Source of the DNA: JAFIEN01 sp051859505
Lineage (GTDB): Bacteria; Pseudomonadota; Alphaproteobacteria; Rhodobacterales; Rhodobacteraceae
Length of the DNA: 64,000 nt
Direction of reading: 5' to 3'
NCBI GenBank assembly: GCA_051859505.1
Contig: JBHYFN010000015.1
Span: 16,624-80,623, forward strand
Of this stretch, positions 34,801-42,960 are shown piece after piece. Numbering within the stretch: position 1 is the first letter of the stretch; each line of letters opens with the position of its first letter. Made by a program: the position numbers and the translations under genes. A model generated the notes under the pieces. That model did not search any database. It was not told the origin of the DNA and worked only from the letters and a program-made list of their open reading frames with translations.

Positions 34801-35229
34801 ATGGTGATTGCAATGCCCCGACTCCTTGTCCTGTTCTTCCTCGCCCTGCCCGGTTTCGCTCAGGCGGCCCTCCATCCCTGCGAATACGACCGGATGCTGC
34901 GGCAGGCGGTGATGGTCGTCCAGATCGGCCAGACCGAGGTGGCGGGTCCGAGTCAATACGGCCAATGCACCCTGACCGGCACGGTCCTGCGCAGTTTCCG
35001 TGGCCCGATCGAGGTCGGGACCCGGGTGCAGACGACGGTGCCTTGTGTCAACGTGACGGAACTCATCGGCCCGACAATGTGGACCCCGCCCGAACTGCTG
35101 CGCGCCGCCCCCGTGGTCGAGCTGCACATACAGGAGGGCGGCGGGCCTGCCGGTGCGGGTTCGGGCGTCTTCCTGCTTGAGGCGCCGACCGAGGCGATCC
35201 ACTGGCAAAGTGATCGCAGCTGCCGGTGA
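34801..35229 (+). CDS. small secreted protein of unknown function
   Basis: 142-aa exported protein. The signal peptide is RLLVLFFLALPGFAQA, cleaved before ALHPCEYD. Four Cys remain in the mature part (HPCEYD, GQCTLTG, VPCVNV, RSCR), suggesting two disulfides. The middle looks like an OB-type or beta-barrel domain (VVQIGQTEVAG, TLTGTVLRSFRGPIEVGTRVQ). An in-frame ATG at 34813 (MPRLLVLFF) would give a tighter signal peptide and is the likely alternative start. No family recognised. Confidence 0.72.
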   Translation: MVIAMPRLLVLFFLALPGFAQAALHPCEYDRMLRQAVMVVQIGQTEVAGPSQYGQCTLTGTVLRSFRGPIEVGTRVQTTVPCVNVTELIGPTMWTPPELLRAAPVVELHIQEGGGPAGAGSGVFLLEAPTEAIHWQSDRSCR

Positions 35230-35244
35230 GCCGGGGGCGGGCCT

Positions 35245-35889
35245 TTACCCCCGCGCCAGCCCCGCAGCCTCAAGCGCCAGCCGGGTGATGCCGGCCCAGT
35301 CGCCCGCCTTGACAAGTGCTGCGGGCGCCACCCAGCTGCCGCCGACGCAAAGCACATTGGCCAGCGCCAGATAATCGGGCGCGTTCTGCGGGCTGACGCC
35401 GCCCGTCGGGCAAAAGCGCACCTGCGGGATCGGCGCGCCGATGGCCTTGAGCGCGGGCACGCCGCCGTTGACCTCGGCCGGAAAGAACTTCTGCACGGTA
35501 TAGCCGCGCTCCAGCAGCCGCATCACCTCGCTCGCCGTGGCGGCACCGGGCAGAAGCGGCAGGTCGTGATCCTCGCAGGCCGCGAGCAAACGGTCCGTCG
35601 CACCGGGCGAGACGCCGAAACTTGCGCCCGCCTTCTTCGCGGCTTCCACGTCCTGTTCGGTGAGAAGCGTCCCCGCCCCAACGACCCCGCCCTCGACCTG
35701 TGCCATCTCGGCAATCGCCTCCAGCGCGGCAGGCGTGCGCAGCGTCACTTCAAGCGCAGGCAGCCCGCCCGCGACCAGAGCCTGCGCCAGGGACCGCGCC
35801 GCGCCTGCATCCTCGATCACCAGAACCGGGATCACGGGTGCCAGGCGGCACAGCTTTTCGTTCAGTTCCGAGGCATGTTCGGGGGTCAT
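35245..35889 (-). CDS. eda: 2-keto-3-deoxy-6-phosphogluconate aldolase
   Basis: KDPG/KHG aldolase of the Entner-Doudoroff pathway, 214 aa. It has GLPALEVTLRTPAALEAI (catalytic Glu), VGAGTLL, FGVSPGATD, the Schiff-base Lys in VQKFFPAEVNGG, and RFCPTGGVSPQNAPDYL. It follows edd by 14 bases in the same direction. It would also take phosphorylated 2-keto-3-deoxygluconate from the uronate island, but no KDG kinase gene is in the window. Confidence 0.95.
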   Translation of the reverse strand: MTPEHASELNEKLCRLAPVIPVLVIEDAGAARSLAQALVAGGLPALEVTLRTPAALEAIAEMAQVEGGVVGAGTLLTEQDVEAAKKAGASFGVSPGATDRLLAACEDHDLPLLPGAATASEVMRLLERGYTVQKFFPAEVNGGVPALKAIGAPIPQVRFCPTGGVSPQNAPDYLALANVLCVGGSWVAPAALVKAGDWAGITRLALEAAGLARG

Positions 35890-35903
35890 GGCTTTCTCCT
35901 GTC

Positions 35904-37706
35904 TCAGACGACGACGCCTGCGCCATCGGTGGCGGGGCCGACGCTCTGGCGGAATATCTCGAACAATTCCCGCCCGATGCCGTGGCGATTGGCCTCAAGA
36001 TCGGCGGGCGCGGGGCTGCGGCCCGTCAGATCGGCCAGCACGCTCAGCGTGCCGGTCGTGGCGTCCAGCCGGATCACATCGCCATCACGCAAAAGCGCCA
36101 GCGGCCCGCCATCCGCCGCCTCGGGGCTGACATGGATCGCCGCCGGCACCTTGCCCGAGGCGCCCGACATCCGCCCGTCGGTGACCAGCGCCACCCGCAG
36201 GCCGCGATCCTGCAGCACGGAAAGCGTCGGTGTCAGGCTGTGTAGCTCGGGCATCCCGTTGGCCTTGGGCCCCTGATAGCGCACCACGACGACCGTATCC
36301 CCGGTGATCTCGCCCTTCTGGAAGGCCTCTCTCACGGCGTTCTGATCGTGGAAGATGCGGGCCGGGGCCTCGATCACCTGCCGGTCCTCGGCCACGGCCG
36401 AAACCTTGATGACCGCGCGGCCCAGATTGCCCGACAGCTGCACCAGCCCGCCCGAGGGCTGGAACGGATCAGAGGCGGGGCGCAGGATCCTGTCGTTCAG
36501 CGTCTCGCGGGGGCCGGGTTCATAGGTGACGCGGCCTTCGGTCAGCTTGGGTTCCTGCGCGTAAAGCGCCATGCCGTCGCCCGCCACCGTGCTGACATCG
36601 TCATGCAGAAGGCCCGCCGAGAGCAGCTCTCCGATCATGTAGCCAAGGCCACCGGCGGCGTGAAAATGGTTCACATCGGCCAAACCGTTGGGATAGACCT
36701 TGGCCATCAACGGCACCACCGCCGAGATTTCCGCGAAATCCTGCAGATCGACGATCACTCCCGCCGCCCGCGCCATCGCCGGCAGGTGCAGCACAAGATT
36801 GGTCGACCCGCCCGTCGCCATCAGCCCGACCAGCCCGTTGACGAAAGCCCGCTCGTCGAGGATGTCGGAGACGGGGCGGAAATCGTTGCCAAGGGCGGTG
36901 ATCTGCAGCGCGCGTTCCACGGCGGCCACGGTCAGCGCATCGCGCAAGGGCGTGCCGGGGTTCACGAAACTCGCGCCCGGCAGGTGCAGGCCCATGAATT
37001 CCATCAGCATCTGGTTGGTATTGGCCGTGCCGTAGAAAGTGCAGGTGCCGGGGCCGTGGTAGCTCGCCATCTCGGCGGCCATGAGCGCGTCGCGCCCGAT
37101 CTCGCCTTGGGCGAACTGGTTGCGGACCTTGGCCTTTTCGTCATTGGGCAGGCCGCTGGTCATGGGCCCCGCAGGCACGAAAAGCGCGGGGATATGGCCG
37201 AAGGTGGCGGCGGCGATGATCAGGCCGGGCACGATCTTGTCGCAGACGCCGAGGTAAAGGGCCGCGTCAAAGACATTGTGCGAAAGCGACACCCCGGCCG
37301 CGAGCGCGATCACATCGCGGGAAAACAGCGACAGCTCCATCCCCGGCTGGCCTTGCGTGACCCCGTCGCACATGGCGGGCACCCCGCCCGCAACCTGCGC
37401 CGTGCCGCCGGCGGCACGGGCGGCCGCGCGGATCAGGTCGGGATAGCGCTCGAAGGGCTGATGGGCCGAAAGCATGTCGTTATAGGCGGTCACGATCCCG
37501 ATATTGGGCGCGCGCGCGGCGGCAAGCGCCTCCTTGTCGGGGCCCATCGCGGCATAGGCATGGGCCTGGTTGCCGCAGGACAGATGCGCGCGGCGGGGCC
37601 CGTCCTCGGCGGCGCGGGCCATCCGGTCGAGATATGCTCTGCGCGGTCCCTCGCTCCGGGCACGGATGCGGTCGGTCACTTCGGCGATCTTGGGGTGCAG
37701 GGTCAT
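35904..37706 (-). CDS. edd: 6-phosphogluconate dehydratase
   Basis: First enzyme of the Entner-Doudoroff pathway, 600 aa, an IlvD/Edd-family 4Fe-4S dehydratase. Landmarks: NIGIVTAYNDMLSAHQP, MCDGVTQGQPGMELSLFSR, GTCTFYGTANTNQMLMEF (cluster Cys), ATGGSTNLVLHLPAMA and TDGRMSGASGKVPAAIHVSPEA. Glucose and gluconate carbon flow through Edd and Eda. The operon edd-eda lies behind a LacI-type palindrome at 37749-37760. Confidence 0.95.
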   Translation of the reverse strand: MTLHPKIAEVTDRIRARSEGPRRAYLDRMARAAEDGPRRAHLSCGNQAHAYAAMGPDKEALAAARAPNIGIVTAYNDMLSAHQPFERYPDLIRAAARAAGGTAQVAGGVPAMCDGVTQGQPGMELSLFSRDVIALAAGVSLSHNVFDAALYLGVCDKIVPGLIIAAATFGHIPALFVPAGPMTSGLPNDEKAKVRNQFAQGEIGRDALMAAEMASYHGPGTCTFYGTANTNQMLMEFMGLHLPGASFVNPGTPLRDALTVAAVERALQITALGNDFRPVSDILDERAFVNGLVGLMATGGSTNLVLHLPAMARAAGVIVDLQDFAEISAVVPLMAKVYPNGLADVNHFHAAGGLGYMIGELLSAGLLHDDVSTVAGDGMALYAQEPKLTEGRVTYEPGPRETLNDRILRPASDPFQPSGGLVQLSGNLGRAVIKVSAVAEDRQVIEAPARIFHDQNAVREAFQKGEITGDTVVVVRYQGPKANGMPELHSLTPTLSVLQDRGLRVALVTDGRMSGASGKVPAAIHVSPEAADGGPLALLRDGDVIRLDATTGTLSVLADLTGRSPAPADLEANRHGIGRELFEIFRQSVGPATDGAGVVV

Positions 37707-37922
37707 GGCGGCTCCGGTCGGCTGGCTGTGCTGTCCCTAGCAGAGATCGTTAGCGCTAACAACTGCGAGGCTTGACTGGTCCGGGCCGTGGCTGGATCGG
37801 CTTTGTTCACATTTGCGCAACACTCTTCGCGCAGAGGCAGGAATCATCCCCATTCCGGCCACAATCCCAGGTCACTCTGCAGGCATGTGCCAAGGCCGGA
37901 CGACCCGGCGCAGGAGGATGTG
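37707..37922. promoter_or_regulatory. edd-eda promoter region and spacer
   Basis: 216-base divergent spacer between edd and a small plus-strand gene. The perfect palindrome at 37749-37760 is the notable site. The remainder shows CTCTGCAGGCATG-type sequence and no gene. AGGAGG at 37912-37917 serves the small gene. Confidence 0.55.
37749..37760. promoter_or_regulatory. LacI-family-type operator GTTAGCGCTAAC
   Basis: Perfect 12-base palindrome with a central CG, the form bound by LacI/GalR-family repressors, 43-54 bases upstream of the edd ATG. Its flanks read ATC and AAC. The cognate repressor gene is not in the window. Confidence 0.7.
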
Positions 37923-38063
37923 ATGGTGTTTTTGCGCATGATGGCAGTGATCCTGCTGGTGCTCACAGGCGGTGGCGCGCTGGTGAGCGATCCGTCCGAA
38001 GAGCCTGTGGCGCGGGGCAGCGATCCCGTGGCGGGGCCGGACCGGGCCTGGCTGCCCTCCTGA
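37923..38063 (+). CDS. small protein with one hydrophobic segment
   Basis: 46-aa product. AGGAGG sits 5 bases before the ATG. It has a basic start, then MMAVILLVLTGGGALVS and a polar Pro/Asp tail ending DRAWLPS. It could be a membrane-anchored or exported small protein. No family is recognised. Ribosome site and codon bias support translation; the upstream in-frame extension lacks both. Confidence 0.55.
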   Translation: MVFLRMMAVILLVLTGGGALVSDPSEEPVARGSDPVAGPDRAWLPS

Positions 38064-38113
38064 GCCGACAAAGCCCACTTTCGCGCCGCCGCGCGACAGG
38101 CTAGGGGAAGGCG

Positions 38114-39328
38114 ATGTCCGACCCTGCGCCGCCCCGCCCCACGATCCGGCTTCTGCCGAAGACCGACCCCCGCCCGATCCGGCATGGGGCGGCCTGGGTC
38201 TATGCCAATCAGCTTGTGCTTGACCGGCGCAGCAAGGCGCTGGCGCCGGGCAGCCTTGCCGTGCTCGAAGATGCCGAGCGCCGCCCGCTTGGCCTTGTCG
38301 CGGTCAACCCGCAGAGCCGGATCGCCGCACGGATGCTGGACCCCGATCCCGAGGCGCGGATCGACGCGAATTGGTTCGCCACCCGCATCGCGCGGGCCCT
38401 GTCGCATCGCGCGCGGCTCTATCCCGACCCGTTCTACCGCCTGATCCATGCCGAGGCCGACGGCCTGCCCGGCGTGGTGATCGATCGTTTCGGCGATCTG
38501 GCGGTGATCCAGCCCAATGCCGCCTGGGCCGAGGCGCTGATCGCACCGCTGGCGCAGGCTCTGGCCGAGGTGACGGGGGTGACCACCATCGTCAAGAACG
38601 GCACCAGCCGGGTCCGCGCGCTTGAAGGGCTGGCCGAGGAGATGGCCGTCCTGCGGGGCAGCGCGCCTGCGGGGCCGGTGGCCGTGCCGATGAACGGGGC
38701 CGTCTATCTGGCCGATGTGATGGGCGGACAGAAGACGGGGCTGTTCTACGACCAGCGGCCGAACCACGCCTTCGCGGCGGGCCTTGCGCGGGGGCAGGCG
38801 GTGCTGGATGTGTTCAGCCATGTCGGCGGCTTTGCGCTGGCCGCGCTTGCCGCGGGCGCGGAGCGGGCGCTTGCGGTGGATGGCTCGGCCCCCGCGCTTG
38901 ATCTGGCGCGCGGGGGCGCGCAGGCGATGGGCGTGGCGGACAGGTTCGAGACGCGAACCGGCGACGCGTTCGACGTGCTTGCCGCCTTCGGGCAGGAGGG
39001 CGCGCGCTTCGGCCTCGTCATCTGCGACCCGCCCGCCTTCGCGCCTGCGAAACCCGCGCTCGAGGCGGGCCTGCGCGCTTATGAGAAGGTGGCCCGGCTG
39101 GCGGCGGGGCTGGTCGAGGAGGGGGGCTATCTGGTGCTCTGTTCCTGTTCCCATGCCGCCGATCTGGCGCGGTTCCGCGAGGCGTCGCTCCGCGGTGTGG
39201 GGCGGGCGCTGGGCATGGGCGGGCGGCGGGCGCAGATCGTGGCGACGGGCTTTGCCGGGCCGGATCATCCGCAGCTGCCGGGGCTGGCCGAAAGCGGCTA
39301 TCTCAAGGCGCTGTTCCTGCGGTTGTGA
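38114..39328 (+). CDS. rlmI: class I rRNA (cytosine) methyltransferase, RlmI-like
   Basis: 404-aa SAM-dependent methyltransferase of the RlmI (YccW) group, which makes m5C in 23S rRNA. An N-terminal PUA-like domain (LLPKTDPRPIRHGAAWVYANQL) is followed by EADGLPGVVIDRFGD, the methyltransferase core GQKTGLFYDQRPN, VLDVFSHVGGFALAAL, LVICDPPAFAP and LVLCSCSHAADLARF. The Cys and Pro of the C5 site are present. The PIN-domain gene overlaps its stop by 4 bases. Confidence 0.88.
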   Translation: MSDPAPPRPTIRLLPKTDPRPIRHGAAWVYANQLVLDRRSKALAPGSLAVLEDAERRPLGLVAVNPQSRIAARMLDPDPEARIDANWFATRIARALSHRARLYPDPFYRLIHAEADGLPGVVIDRFGDLAVIQPNAAWAEALIAPLAQALAEVTGVTTIVKNGTSRVRALEGLAEEMAVLRGSAPAGPVAVPMNGAVYLADVMGGQKTGLFYDQRPNHAFAAGLARGQAVLDVFSHVGGFALAALAAGAERALAVDGSAPALDLARGGAQAMGVADRFETRTGDAFDVLAAFGQEGARFGLVICDPPAFAPAKPALEAGLRAYEKVARLAAGLVEEGGYLVLCSCSHAADLARFREASLRGVGRALGMGGRRAQIVATGFAGPDHPQLPGLAESGYLKALFLRL

Positions 39329-39897
39329 GGGCGGCGGCCGTGCCGGAGGCGCGCCGGATCCTGCTGGACGCCTGCGTGCTCTATCCCACCGTGCTGCGCG
39401 AAGTGCTGCTGGGCTGTGCGGCGCGGGGGCTTTTCGTGCCGCTCTGGTCGCCGCGGATCCTCGAGGAATGGGCGCGGGCGACGGTCAAGCTGGGCGAGGC
39501 GGCGCATCTTCTGGCGCGGGGCGAGGTGGCGGCGGTCGCGGCGCGCTTTCCCGAGGCCAGCGTCCGGGTGCCCCAGGGGCTTGAGGGGCGGCTCTGGTTG
39601 CCCGATCCGGGGGATGTGCATGTTCTGGCCGCGGCCATCGCGGGGGATGCCCAGGCGATCCTGACGCTGAACGCGGGCGATTTCCCGCGCGGGGTGCTGG
39701 CGGAAGAGGGGCTGATGCGGCTGGATCCGGACAGCTTCCTGCTGGGGCTACTGGAGGCAGCGCCCGAAGCGGTGCGCTCGGCGGTGGAGGAGGTCGCGGC
39801 CGAGGCCACGCGGCTCTCGGGAGAGGACTGGACCCCGCAGCGCCTGATGAAGAAAGGACGCCTGACCCGCTTTGCGCGGGCTTTGGGGCGTGCGTGA
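39325..39897 (+). CDS. PIN-domain protein
   Basis: 190-aa protein with a PIN nuclease-like fold. The first acidic residue is in RRILLDACVLYP, and the later ones are in LWLPDPGDVHVLAAAIAGDA and ILTLNAGDFPR. A C-terminal basic tail is present. PIN proteins are often toxins or RNases, but no antitoxin-like gene is adjacent, so a housekeeping RNA role is as likely. It begins at a GTG overlapping the rlmI stop (GTGA), and an in-frame GTG at 39340 is an alternative. The context with an rRNA methyltransferase suggests RNA work. Confidence 0.78.
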   Translation: MRAAAVPEARRILLDACVLYPTVLREVLLGCAARGLFVPLWSPRILEEWARATVKLGEAAHLLARGEVAAVAARFPEASVRVPQGLEGRLWLPDPGDVHVLAAAIAGDAQAILTLNAGDFPRGVLAEEGLMRLDPDSFLLGLLEAAPEAVRSAVEEVAAEATRLSGEDWTPQRLMKKGRLTRFARALGRA

Positions 39898-39909
39898 CGG
39901 TGGCGGGTG

Positions 39910-39977
39910 GTGGGCTGCGCCCACCCTACCGCAAGCACCCCCGGTCCTGATCTTGCGGTAGGGTGGGCGAAGCCCAC
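39910..39977. repeat. long inverted repeat between convergent genes
   Basis: Arms of 26 bases (39910-39935 and 39952-39977) pair with one mismatch around a 16-base loop. Each arm itself holds GTGGGC...GCCCAC, so it can fold as nested stems. The core GGTAGGGTGGGCGAAGCCCA is a dispersed intergenic repeat type in many bacteria. It lies between the convergent PIN and M48 genes and is a plausible two-way terminator. Confidence 0.8.
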
Positions 39978-39993
39978 GCGGGCTGCCCCACGA

Positions 39994-40689
39994 TTACCCC
40001 TCGGGTGCCGCGGCCCAACGCGCCTCGTTCGCCTCGATCGCGGCGATGCGGTCATCCGTCCGGGGATGGCTCAGCAACCAGGCCGGTGCCGCCCCGGCCC
40101 TTGCGCCCGTCAGCGCCTCTAGCTTGCCGAACAGCGATTTCTGCGGCCCCGTCCCGATGCCTGCCGCCATCAGAAGCGCCGTCGCATAGGCATCCGCCTC
40201 GTATTCGTCCGACCGCGACAGCCGCGCCACCACCAGCGAGGTCAGAAGCCCCGCGATCAGCGCGCCGATCCCCGGAATGAACCGGTTGAGCAGCAGCGCC
40301 AGCGCGGTGCGCACCGCATTCTGGCCGGAAAAGTCGATCATCCGCCGCCGCGAATGCCCCAGCGCCACATGGCCCAGCTCATGCGCGATGACCGAGCACA
40401 TCTCTTCGGCCGTCACCTCGCCCCGGCGATAGGCGTCATAGAATCCCCGCGTGATGAAGATCCGCCCGTCCGGTGCCGCCAGCCCGTTGATCGGCGTGAC
40501 CTCGTAAAGATGCACCTTGATCCGCGGCAGGTCGGCCGCCTTGGCCAGCCGGTCGGTCAGCCTGCGCAGCACCGGGTCGGCCAGTTCGGTCGAGCGGGTG
40601 TCCAGGTCGCGCGAGGTGCGCCAGACCGAGAGGCGATAGACGACAAGGCCATAAAGGACGGCCAGCAGGATCGGTGTGAGCTTCAGCAT
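39994..40689 (-). CDS. M48-family zinc metallopeptidase
   Basis: 231-aa membrane-linked protease. An N-terminal hydrophobic helix (LTPILLAVLYGLVVYRL) is followed by the zinc site HELGH at 103-107 and the third ligand in DEYEADAYA (about 161-169). A second hydrophobic stretch lies between them (FIPGIGALIAGLLTSLVV). The family degrades misfolded membrane or envelope proteins (HtpX, BepA, Oma1). It is short and lacks TPR repeats. A tandem repeat and a 56-codon gene lie upstream. Confidence 0.88.
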   Translation of the reverse strand: MLKLTPILLAVLYGLVVYRLSVWRTSRDLDTRSTELADPVLRRLTDRLAKAADLPRIKVHLYEVTPINGLAAPDGRIFITRGFYDAYRRGEVTAEEMCSVIAHELGHVALGHSRRRMIDFSGQNAVRTALALLLNRFIPGIGALIAGLLTSLVVARLSRSDEYEADAYATALLMAAGIGTGPQKSLFGKLEALTGARAGAAPAWLLSHPRTDDRIAAIEANEARWAAAPEG

Positions 40690-40740
40690 GGGTCAGATAT
40701 GGGGCCTGCCGGCCCTCTGGGCAAGCGCGGCGGGCGGCGT

Positions 40741-40773
40741 GCCGCATCCGGGCCGCATCCGGGCGCATCCGGG
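40741..40773 (-). repeat. 11-bp tandem repeat upstream of the M48 gene
   Basis: GCCGCATCCGG is repeated with an 11-base period at 40741, 40752 and, one base shorter, 40763. It falls in the 112-base gap between the M48 gene and the small gene at 40802-40972. No gene is supported in that gap. Confidence 0.75.
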
Positions 40774-40801
40774 CCGCAGGCCGCCAGCCTTGGGCCCGGC
40801 T

Positions 40802-40972
40802 TCAGCGGTAGCTGCGTTCGATGCCCACGAGGATGAACAGCCCGATCAGCCCGAAGATGATCGCATGCACCACCGCCCATTGCGCGATATCGGCCGGCTT
40901 GCCGCCGCGCGCCCTTGCGCGCAGCGCGCCGGTGATCGCTCCGAAGACAAGTCCCGCAAGGGGATAGATCAT
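40802..40972 (-). CDS. 56-aa membrane protein
   Basis: Short gene: ATG at 40972, TGA at 40804-40802. The product starts MIYPLAGLVFGAITGAL, has a basic loop (RARARGGKPADIAQW), then a second hydrophobic helix (VVHAIIFGLIGLFILVGI) and ends ERSYR. Two membrane helices with a positive cytoplasmic loop. I recall proteins of this size and shape in Rhodobacteraceae carrying doubtful apolipoprotein-acyltransferase labels; no enzyme could be this small. It lies 12 bases after the DUF2927 gene, so the two are probably cotranscribed. Confidence 0.72.
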   Translation of the reverse strand: MIYPLAGLVFGAITGALRARARGGKPADIAQWAVVHAIIFGLIGLFILVGIERSYR

Positions 40973-40984
40973 GCCGGCCTCGTC

Positions 40985-42346
40985 CTAGTTGCGCGGGCGA
41001 TGCCAAGCCACCTCGCTCAGCCTTGCCCGGACCTCGTATTCCGGGCCGAAGGCGTAACGCCCCCAGGCCAGACTGTCCAGCCGCGCCGCCTCGGCCGCGC
41101 CGGTCTGGCCCAGAAGGTCCAGCGCCTCGGCCCGGAAGGCCAGCAGGTTCGACAGGATCACCGCGTTCTGATGCGCCTCGGCCACCGGGATCGCCGGATC
41201 GACCAGCGCCAGCACGCGTTCGGGATCATTGGCCCGCAGCGCAAAGGCGGCCAGCTGCACCGCCACCGTCGCCTCGTGCATCCGCAAAAGCGGATCCTCG
41301 CGGAAGGCCCGCTGCGCCTCGAGAAAGGCGTTCAACGCAAGATCGCTGTCATGGCCCATGTGCAGGCGGCCATAGGCGTAATGCGCAAACCCCAGCCGCG
41401 ACCCGTTCCAGTTGAAGGCCCGCGACAGCGCCATCGCCCGCGCCGCCGCCTCGCGCCGCTGAACCGGCGAGGCGCCGCTGGTCAGCGCTGTCTCGATCGC
41501 CTCGATCCAGTCGCGCGACGTGTCGTTGATGGGGCGGCCGGGGCGGCCCTCTCCGGCCGGGTTCATCCGGGCGAGGATGGCGGGCAGGCGCGCCGCAACC
41601 TCGCCCTGGGTCATGCCGTTGCGCAGTTCGGGCGCGTAATAGACCCGCAGCATCAGCATGTCGAACCCGGTCAGGACCGAGTGGATGTTGTCGTCGTTGA
41701 AGACGGAATCGGGCAGCCGGTAGAGGTCGTTCAGCGGGCCGATGGCCTGGGCAAGCTCTTCGTGCAGGCAGTCGCGGATCTCTTGCGGGGAGGCATCGGC
41801 GGGAACGAAGACCGCCGCCCGGTCGCGCCGTTCCAGCGTGGTCCAGTCAAGCTGGGGGGTGCGGCGCAGCGTCTTGAACTCTTCCCAGCTCGAGATCCGG
41901 GGCACCACGAAACAGGCCGCGCGCGGCACGGCGCGGCGCATCTCGGCCTGCGGCACGGCGACGATGGTGATGGCTGCCTCGGGGGCAGAGGTCAGGAAGA
42001 TGTCGATCCCGGCCTCGGCATTGATCCGCCCGAGCAAGGCGCGCAGGTCGGGCATCATCGTCGGCGGCACGGCGCCCGAGACCCGGACCGAGATCGGCTG
42101 TTCAAACCGCGTCATCCGCGGCACCACCCGGCCGCTTTCCAGCCGGAAGGTCAGGTCGATGAAATCCTCGGCCATCTCGCGGTTGCTGCGCAGGGCGGGC
42201 GCGGGCTGCATCGGGCCGAAGCTGTGCATCGGCGGCATCGCCTCGTTCACGTTCACCGCGCGCGTCACCACGGGGCCCGACGGCCCCGGCGAACAGGCGG
42301 CCAGCAGCGTCACCCCGATCCAGGCAAGCCGTTGCAGCCGCTTCAT
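40985..42346 (-). CDS. lipoprotein with DUF2927 domain
   Basis: 453-aa envelope protein. The signal peptide ends in a lipobox LLAAC (Cys about residue 18), so it is a lipoprotein. The DUF2927 domain follows (FIDLTFRLESGRVVPRMTRFEQPI, AACFVVPR) with its conserved RDCLHEELAQAIGPLNDLYRLPDSVFND. The HEExxQ-like stretch suggests a metallopeptidase-like site, unproven. The C-terminal third (about 300-440) is helical with TPR-like pairs (LARMNPAG..., HEATVAVQLAAFALRAND). Start at 42346. The membrane protein and M48 protease genes follow. Confidence 0.82.
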   Translation of the reverse strand: MKRLQRLAWIGVTLLAACSPGPSGPVVTRAVNVNEAMPPMHSFGPMQPAPALRSNREMAEDFIDLTFRLESGRVVPRMTRFEQPISVRVSGAVPPTMMPDLRALLGRINAEAGIDIFLTSAPEAAITIVAVPQAEMRRAVPRAACFVVPRISSWEEFKTLRRTPQLDWTTLERRDRAAVFVPADASPQEIRDCLHEELAQAIGPLNDLYRLPDSVFNDDNIHSVLTGFDMLMLRVYYAPELRNGMTQGEVAARLPAILARMNPAGEGRPGRPINDTSRDWIEAIETALTSGASPVQRREAAARAMALSRAFNWNGSRLGFAHYAYGRLHMGHDSDLALNAFLEAQRAFREDPLLRMHEATVAVQLAAFALRANDPERVLALVDPAIPVAEAHQNAVILSNLLAFRAEALDLLGQTGAAEAARLDSLAWGRYAFGPEYEVRARLSEVAWHRPRN

Positions 42347-42960
42347 CGCATCGTCCCCTGTGAAAGGGTCGCGCAGGTCGGGAACGAAGGCAGCCTTCCC
42401 GAGATACGTCCAGTCATGTCTTCATCCCCAAGTGATTTTGCCTTGCTTTGACGACTGACTGCGGCGGGTTAACGCAACAATTCGGGCAAAGCCGGGGCAA
42501 CTCATCACAAGGGACAGACAATGCCGCCCCCGCGCGTCGTTGCATCCCCCGCTTCACCCGTGCTGCGGGGATTTCAGGGGACCGTGGCGCAAAGGGCGCA
42601 GCGCTCTAGTGCGCGGCGAATCGCAGGGCGCAAGATGTTGAAGCGAGGGCGAAAGGCATGGCCTCTTTGCCGCTGCGGTTCCAGGGCGGGGCCCTGTTCC
42701 GTCGCGCGCCCGGATGCGCTCGACCCCGGCCGGGGGCCCGGCTGATTCGACCCGGCGGCCCCGATCTGCGGATCTGGCACTGCGCGCAGCGGCAGGCGCG
42801 GGCAACCGTCGCGGAAGGGGCGAAAGCTGCGATCAAAACAGGGGGTGACACCGTTCGGCCAAAGGGTTAGAGACGCGCCAAAGGCACGAGGGCAGATGCC
42901 ATGACGCATTTTCAGGGCCTCCCAGCCGGCGTGACCGAAACGGGCGAAAGGGGAGCAAAG
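42347..42960. other. 614-base gene-free spacer before dksA
   Basis: The left part (42347-42520) looks regulatory: it is A+T-richer (AAGTGATTTTGCCTTGC, GGTTAACGCAACAATTC) and must hold the leftward DUF2927 promoter. The right part is G+C-rich with overlapping short ORFs on both strands, of 70-83 codons, rich in Arg, Pro and Gly. None has a recognised domain; codon bias is weaker than in neighbours. GGGGAGCAAAG is the dksA ribosome site. Confidence 0.5.

Noticed and set aside
40676..42451. 591-codon plus-strand frame opposite the DUF2927 gene
   Set aside because: The minus strand carries a lipoprotein signal, a known domain and proper bias; the plus frame does not.
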